A DNA stretch of 9,601 nt, taken from contig DEFH01000048.1 of assembly GCA_002350705.1 (NCBI GenBank), positions 78,442 through 88,042 of the forward strand. The letters run 5' to 3'. This DNA comes from Ruminococcaceae bacterium UBA2857 (GTDB lineage Bacteria; Bacillota; Clostridia; Oscillospirales; Acutalibacteraceae). How positions within the stretch are numbered: position 1 is the stretch's first letter; the number at the start of each line of letters is the position of its first letter. The position numbers and the translations under genes are program-made. Below, piece by piece: positions 5,781 through 9,601 of this stretch. Under the pieces are notes generated by a model, which had not been told where the DNA came from, did no database searches, and saw only the letters and a program-made list of their open reading frames with translations.

Positions 5781-5870
5781 TTTTTCTTTTAAACTTGTCA
5801 AAAATTTTTTTGATTTCAGTTGATTCACCAAAAACACAAAAACCTGTTGAAAATCCGAAAGATTTATATG

Positions 5871-5899
5871 TTGCAGTGTTGAAAAGTGTGTGATAAAAT
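5871..5899 (+). promoter_or_regulatory. Promoter of the murE-murF operon
   Basis: TTGCAG (5871-5876), a 17-base spacer ending in TGA (extended -10), then TAAAAT (5894-5899). The predicted start near 5906 gives a leader of about 46 bases before murE. The rest of the divergent region, 5781-5870, is AT-rich and holds only a further TTGTCAA half-site at 5795. Confidence 0.7.
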
Positions 5900-5951
5900 A
5901 AAGAGGGTATGCATTGATATATATTGAAAAAAATCCGGCGGAGGGGTTATC

Positions 5952-7409
5952 ATGAAACTGAAAACGCTTCTTGAAAAAATGGAGTATCAGCTTATCAGCG
6001 GAGATGTCGAGAAAGAGATCACAGATGTTATCTATGATTCCCGCAAGGTGACGAAAGACTGTGTATTTGTATGTCTTGTGGGAGCAAATGTGGACGGACA
6101 TGATTTTGTTGACACGGCAGTGAAAATGGGAGCGGCAGCGATTGTTGTCGGTAAGGATGTCAGGGCGGACGGTGTGACGGTCATCAAAACGGATGATACA
6201 AGAAAAGCACTGGCAGTCATGAGTGCCAACTATTTCGGGAGACCTGCCGAAACACTGAAAACAATCGGTCTTACAGGCACTAAGGGAAAGACAACTACTG
6301 CGTGTATGGTGCGTGAGATTCTCGAAAAAGGCGGTATCAGGACAGGTGTCATTGGTACACTGGGCATTATGATTGGTGACGAGCTGATCGAGACATCCAA
6401 CACAACACCCGAATCCTATCAGATACAGAAATATATGCGGAAAATGATTGATAACGGCTGTGAGTGTGTTGTCATGGAGGTATCTTCACAGGCTCTCAAA
6501 CTGCACAGAACCGCAGGGATCCTGTTTGATTACGGCTTGTTTACCAATCTTTCGCATGACCATATCGGCGGTGTGGAACACGCTGACATGAAAGAATATA
6601 TCGAATGTAAATCAAGATTGTTCCGGCAGTGCAAAGTCGGTATCGTGAATACAGATGATCCTGTGACACCGACCATTCTCCAAAATCATACCTGTGAAAG
6701 TATTGAAACCTTTGGTTTCGGAGAAAAGGCACAGCTCAAAGCACAGAATGACCATCTGATTGCAGCGGCAGGCTATATCGGGGTGCATTTTGAGACAAGC
6801 GGTGCTTTGAACCTGTCAGTGAATGTGGATATTCCGGGCAAATTCAATGTCTATAATGCACTGGCGGCCATCGCTGTATGCAGACATTTTGCTGTCAGCG
6901 AACAGAACCTTTGCGATGCCCTCAATGAAGTCAAAGTCAAAGGACGTGTGGAAACTGTCAGTGTTCCGGGCAATTATACCCTGCTGATAGACTATGCCCA
7001 CAATGCTTTGAGCATGGAAAGCCTGCTGAATACCCTCAGAGAATACAAGCCCAACCGTTTGGTGACACTGTTCGGAGCAGGCGGCAACCGTTCCCGTGAC
7101 AGACGCTATGAAATGGGTGAAATATCGGGCAGACTGTCGGATTTGTCCGTCATTACAGAAGATAATTCCCGTATGGAAAATGTTATGAATATTATTGATG
7201 ACATTAAAATCGGTCTTGCCAAGACAGATGGCAAATATGTGGTTGTGCCTGACAGAACAGACGCTATCCGCTACTGTATGGAAAATGCTCGGGACGGTGA
7301 TATTATCGTGCTCGCAGGCAAGGGACACGAAAATTACCAGGATAAAAACGGTGTCAAAACACACTATGATGAACGTGAAGTGATTCAGCAAATATTACAG
7401 GGGAGATGA
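5952..7409 (+). CDS. murE: UDP-MurNAc-tripeptide ligase MurE (diamino-acid-adding enzyme)
   Basis: The product is 485 residues, the normal MurE length. In the cytoplasm it adds the third amino acid to UDP-MurNAc-L-Ala-D-Glu using ATP. Visible in order: N-terminal uridine-binding domain with YDSRKV (28-33), P-loop GTKGKTTT (109-116), EVSSQ (176-180), the lysine that is carbamylated in Mur ligases in YIECKSRLF (Lys220), IDYAHN (346-351) and GKGHE (456-460). The amino-acid selectivity motif, DNPR in diaminopimelate enzymes, reads DNSR (404-407). The arginine that contacts the diaminopimelate carboxylate is kept, so meso-diaminopimelate is the likeliest substrate, but the Pro-to-Ser change and IDYAHNA in place of the usual DYAHTP leave room for a divergent or lysine-adding form. 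Start: GGAGG at 5940-5944 with seven bases to the ATG. murF follows immediately, with its ribosome binding site in the last murE codons. Confidence 0.9.
   Translation: MKLKTLLEKMEYQLISGDVEKEITDVIYDSRKVTKDCVFVCLVGANVDGHDFVDTAVKMGAAAIVVGKDVRADGVTVIKTDDTRKALAVMSANYFGRPAETLKTIGLTGTKGKTTTACMVREILEKGGIRTGVIGTLGIMIGDELIETSNTTPESYQIQKYMRKMIDNGCECVVMEVSSQALKLHRTAGILFDYGLFTNLSHDHIGGVEHADMKEYIECKSRLFRQCKVGIVNTDDPVTPTILQNHTCESIETFGFGEKAQLKAQNDHLIAAAGYIGVHFETSGALNLSVNVDIPGKFNVYNALAAIAVCRHFAVSEQNLCDALNEVKVKGRVETVSVPGNYTLLIDYAHNALSMESLLNTLREYKPNRLVTLFGAGGNRSRDRRYEMGEISGRLSDLSVITEDNSRMENVMNIIDDIKIGLAKTDGKYVVVPDRTDAIRYCMENARDGDIIVLAGKGHENYQDKNGVKTHYDEREVIQQILQGR
7399..7405 (+). promoter_or_regulatory. Ribosome binding site that decides the murF start
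   Basis: AGGGGAG lies directly against the ATG at 7406, leaving no spacer, but nine bases before the ATG at 7415. The 7415 start is therefore preferred, although 7406 would form an ATGA overlap with the murE stop. Confidence 0.65.
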
Positions 7410-7414
7410 TTCCA

Positions 7415-8788
7415 ATGGTTCATATGACTGTCGGAGAAATCGCACAGGCAGTGGAAGGCGTTCTGCTCTGCGGCAATGCCGATACGGTCATTACCGATAT
7501 TCAGTATGACAGCAGACAGGTCAAAGATGGAACATTATTTGTTCCCATCAAGGGGGCAAGGGTAGACGCTCATCGTTTTATTGAGGAGTGCCTTGCCAAA
7601 GGGGCAAGTGCCACTCTGACGGAAAACAATGTTCCGGCTAATGCCGTCAAGCCTTATATCAGGGTGGAGGACACGCTGGAAGCGTTTCAGGCACTTGCAG
7701 CCTATTACAGAAGTCAATGCAGGCTGACAGTCGTTGGTGTGACAGGCAGTGTCGGCAAGACCAGCACCAAAGAAATGATAGCGGCCGCCCTTTCCAAAGG
7801 CTTGGATGTGATGAAAACACAGGGCAATAAAAACAGTCAGATTGGCTTGCCGATGACGATGTTTGATATTGCCGCACACAATGACACGGCTGTCATTGAA
7901 ATGGGTATGAGTGAGTTTGGCGAAATGGACCGACTGGCAGATATTGCAAGACCGGATTTTGCTGTCATGACCAATATCGGTGTGGCACATATTGAAAATC
8001 TCGGCACACAGCAGAATATTCGCAGTGAGAAATTCAAGATTACCAAACATTTTGGTGAAAACAGTGTGCTGTTTTTGAACGGTGATGATGTACTTCTGAA
8101 AGAACTCCACGGAAAGCAGTCATTTCCGACAGTGACTTTCGGACTGAGTACAGACAATGACTATTATGCAAAAGATATGGAAACCGTTGGTTTTCAGACA
8201 AACTTTGTCTGCTGCTGTAAAGACGGAGCATTTGCTCTGACGATTCCTGCCTTGGGGGAACACAGTGTAAAGAATGCATTAGCCGCATTTGCCGTCGGAA
8301 AGCACCTCGGTCTGAATGCACAGACGATTCAGGAAGGCTTGCTGACTTACAAAAATGCTCCCATGCGTCAGCAGATCTATCAGCTCCATGGGATGACACT
8401 GATTGATGACAGTTATAATTCCAGTCCCGAAGCTGCCAAAGTTTCGCTGGACGTGATGAAAAGTATTGCAAAAGGAAAAAGCGTTGCTGTACTGGCGGAT
8501 ATGCTGGAGTTGGGAGAGCAGTCTGCCAAAGAGCATTACCGTGTGGGAGAACATCTTGCCAAAATCGGGATTGATATCCTGCTGACTGTCGGAGAGTTTT
8601 CCGAAAATACTGCCGCAGGAGCAAAAGAAAACGGCTGTGGGAATGTACACAGTTTTGACAGCAATGAAAAAGCGTATGCCTATCTGAAAACCATCACAGA
8701 GCCTGATATGACCATACTGGTGAAGGGCTCCAGAGGGATGCATACAGATGAAATCGTAAAGAAAATTTTAGATGACTTTAACAGTTGA
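7415..8788 (+). CDS. murF: UDP-MurNAc-tripeptide--D-Ala-D-Ala ligase MurF
   Basis: The product is 457 residues, the usual MurF length. It adds the D-Ala-D-Ala dipeptide to the UDP-MurNAc-tripeptide, the last cytoplasmic step to the pentapeptide precursor. Visible in order: N-terminal domain with YDSRQVKDGTLFVPIKG (31-47), P-loop GVTGSVGKTSTKE (108-120), the EMGMSEFGEM segment (162-171), NIGVAHIENLGT (187-198) and the MurF-specific DDSYNSSPEA (331-340). These are followed by VLADMLELGE (359-368) and VKGSRGMHTDEIV (436-448). All the nucleotide- and substrate-binding blocks look intact. Start chosen at 7415 from the ribosome binding site at 7399-7405; 7406 (three residues longer) and 7424 are alternatives. 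It works directly on the MurE product and its start lies 5 bases after the murE stop, the common murE-murF order. Confidence 0.95.
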   Translation: MVHMTVGEIAQAVEGVLLCGNADTVITDIQYDSRQVKDGTLFVPIKGARVDAHRFIEECLAKGASATLTENNVPANAVKPYIRVEDTLEAFQALAAYYRSQCRLTVVGVTGSVGKTSTKEMIAAALSKGLDVMKTQGNKNSQIGLPMTMFDIAAHNDTAVIEMGMSEFGEMDRLADIARPDFAVMTNIGVAHIENLGTQQNIRSEKFKITKHFGENSVLFLNGDDVLLKELHGKQSFPTVTFGLSTDNDYYAKDMETVGFQTNFVCCCKDGAFALTIPALGEHSVKNALAAFAVGKHLGLNAQTIQEGLLTYKNAPMRQQIYQLHGMTLIDDSYNSSPEAAKVSLDVMKSIAKGKSVAVLADMLELGEQSAKEHYRVGEHLAKIGIDILLTVGEFSENTAAGAKENGCGNVHSFDSNEKAYAYLKTITEPDMTILVKGSRGMHTDEIVKKILDDFNS

Positions 8789-8802
8789 AAGGATGTCTTT
8801 TT

Positions 8803-9288
8803 ATGAATAACAACCCGAATGATAATGACAATCGGAATGTCTACACGCCTCATCCGACAGATGATCCCGTCGTTAATCCCTCCCATGCCGTAGGACCAAA
8901 CGGAGAGAGTTCTTCTCCGCAGTATGTTCCCGTGCAGCAGCCGAAATATATGGGACCCCAGCCTGGCAGACAGCTTTCCATGATTGGTATGATACTGGGA
9001 ATTGCAAGTATTGTATTGGCATTGGTATGCAATTTCTTTGCCTTTACCGTTGTACTGGCAAATATTATGGATATTGTTGCGATTCTGTGCGGCATTGGCG
9101 GCATTGTGCTGGGAGTGATGGGCGGCAATCAGAATGCGGCTGTGGGTGCTCCGAGAGGCAGCTTTGCCATTGCAGCTGTCGTATGCGGAGCAGCAGGGAT
9201 TGTATTGGGCGGTATTTCCTTTGCGTGCATTGCCGTATGCAACGGTGTCAGAGGATTTGTGAACGGTGCTGTGGTCGGAGAGTGGTGA
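8803..9288 (+). CDS. Small glycine-rich membrane protein, DUF4190-like
   Basis: The product is 161 residues. The first ~60 are hydrophilic and disordered-looking, rich in Asn, Asp, Pro and Gln (VYTPHPTDDP, VPVQQPKYMGPQP). Hydrophobic glycine-rich helices follow at about 62-80, 84-108 (with IVAILCGIGGIVLGVMGG) and 120-145 (FAIAAVVCGAAGIVLGG). A Pro/Gln-rich cytoplasmic lead followed by repeated ILGIxSIVL / GIGGIVLG helices is the look of DUF4190-type proteins, whose function is not established; I cannot confirm the family here. Start: GAAAGGA at 8787-8792 with ten bases to the ATG at 8803; an in-frame TTG at 8785 would lie upstream of that site. It begins 14 bases after murF and ends 6 bases before the next gene, so it belongs to the operon, which suggests an envelope role without proving one. 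Confidence 0.8.
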   Translation: MNNNPNDNDNRNVYTPHPTDDPVVNPSHAVGPNGESSSPQYVPVQQPKYMGPQPGRQLSMIGMILGIASIVLALVCNFFAFTVVLANIMDIVAILCGIGGIVLGVMGGNQNAAVGAPRGSFAIAAVVCGAAGIVLGGISFACIAVCNGVRGFVNGAVVGEW

Positions 9289-9294
9289 TACAAG

Positions 9295-9601
9295 GTGCTG
9301 CCTGTTATCTATTTTTTAGGCAAGCCTGTATCAATGTACAGTATTTGTGTGCTGGCAGGTCTGATTGCGTCAGGTCTGCTGATACACTTCCTTTCCGGAA
9401 AACGCAGGGATTTCAGCTATATTGAAATCGTGAATATTCCTCTGTTTTCGGTGGCGGGAGCCTTTTTCGGAGCAAAGATTCTGTATGCACTGACAAGGGC
9501 AGAGGTGATAGTACAAGCCTTTCGGAGTCTGCCTGCATGGGAAAAATGTTTCGGTTTTTTGGGAGAAGCGTTTGGCGGTATGGTATTTTATGGCGGTTTT
9601 G
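9295..9601 (+). CDS. Lgt-family protein (prolipoprotein diacylglyceryl transferase-like), N-terminal part
   Basis: The open frame runs off the window edge; 102 residues are visible. Lgt moves diacylglycerol from phosphatidylglycerol to the lipobox cysteine of prolipoproteins in the cytoplasmic membrane. The start has the family form (LPVIYFLGKPVSMYSICVL, then GLIASGLLIHF), with a second helix at about residues 47-65 (NIPLFSVAGAFFGAKILYAL), where AGAFFGAKILY takes the place of the family's GARxxY block. GEAFGGMVFYGGF near the edge resembles the conserved GGxVFYGG segment. The likely start is GTG at 9295, because translation from it gives the proper N-terminal LPVIYFLG stretch; the ATG at 9334 would drop it. 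The ribosome binding site is weak (GGAG at 9277-9280, rather far). The remaining catalytic residues are outside the window, so a non-canonical paralogue cannot be excluded. Confidence 0.75.
   Translation, partial: MLPVIYFLGKPVSMYSICVLAGLIASGLLIHFLSGKRRDFSYIEIVNIPLFSVAGAFFGAKILYALTRAEVIVQAFRSLPAWEKCFGFLGEAFGGMVFYGGF

Noticed and set aside
6816..8110. Two 191-residue minus-strand open frames (6816-7391 and 7535-8110)
   Set aside because: Both lie wholly antisense to murE and murF, which carry full sets of family motifs.
9027..9425. A Cys-rich plus-strand open frame of 132 residues
   Set aside because: It is an out-of-frame shadow of the glycine-rich membrane protein (TGC and GGC codons read out of phase) and of the Lgt-like start.

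Overview
The window looks like the chromosome of a low-to-mid GC Gram-positive anaerobe, most likely a Clostridia member near Ruminococcus/Oscillospiraceae. Pointers are a GAPDH C-terminus of the clostridial type (PVPTGS strand), a clostridial-style HPr with an IKCG segment, a SpoIID homologue, strong AGGAGG-type ribosome binding sites, and an N-terminally extended Si-citrate synthase. This placement is inferred from protein character, not from a database search. Nothing in the window looks like a phage, an insertion sequence, a CRISPR array or an RNA gene. It is mostly housekeeping DNA with a few uncharacterised small genes.

Layout. (1) 1-437: 3' end of gap (glycolysis), closed by a strong intrinsic terminator. 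(2) 447-1491, plus strand: an HPr-family protein with its own sigma-A promoter, then a secreted protein with a sortase-like MPKTG tail. (3) 1501-1538: a perfect 14-bp hairpin that serves as terminator for the converging units on both strands. (4) 1543-4064, minus strand: a citrate synthase gene with a near-consensus promoter, followed 7 bp later by a polytopic membrane protein whose charged tail is encoded by four tandem 30-bp repeats. (5) 4101-5094, plus strand: a SpoIID-type peptidoglycan lytic transglycosylase, divergent from citrate synthase and possibly read from a sigma-E-like promoter, ending in another bidirectional terminator. (6) 5104-5125: a perfect ribosome binding site and start codon leading straight into a stop, perhaps the scar of a lost gene. 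(7) 5139-5780, minus strand: a two-gene cassette (small three-helix membrane protein plus Cro/CI-type regulator, ATGA overlap) with an inverted repeat over its -35 box that is a good candidate autoregulatory operator. (8) 5871-9601, plus strand: murE and murF, a small glycine-rich membrane protein of DUF4190-like character, and the start of an Lgt-family gene cut by the window edge. The four genes are closely spaced and read as one cell-envelope operon from a promoter at 5871-5899.

How they fit together. Regions 5 and 8 concern the wall and envelope: MurE and MurF build the UDP-MurNAc-pentapeptide, SpoIID cuts glycan strands during engulfment in spore formers, and Lgt-type enzymes lipidate lipoproteins. 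GAPDH, HPr and citrate synthase are central carbon metabolism and its control. The least understood parts, and the best candidates for follow-up, are the regulator/membrane-protein cassette with its operator, the repeat-tailed membrane protein coupled to citrate synthase, and the orphan start site at 5104-5125.
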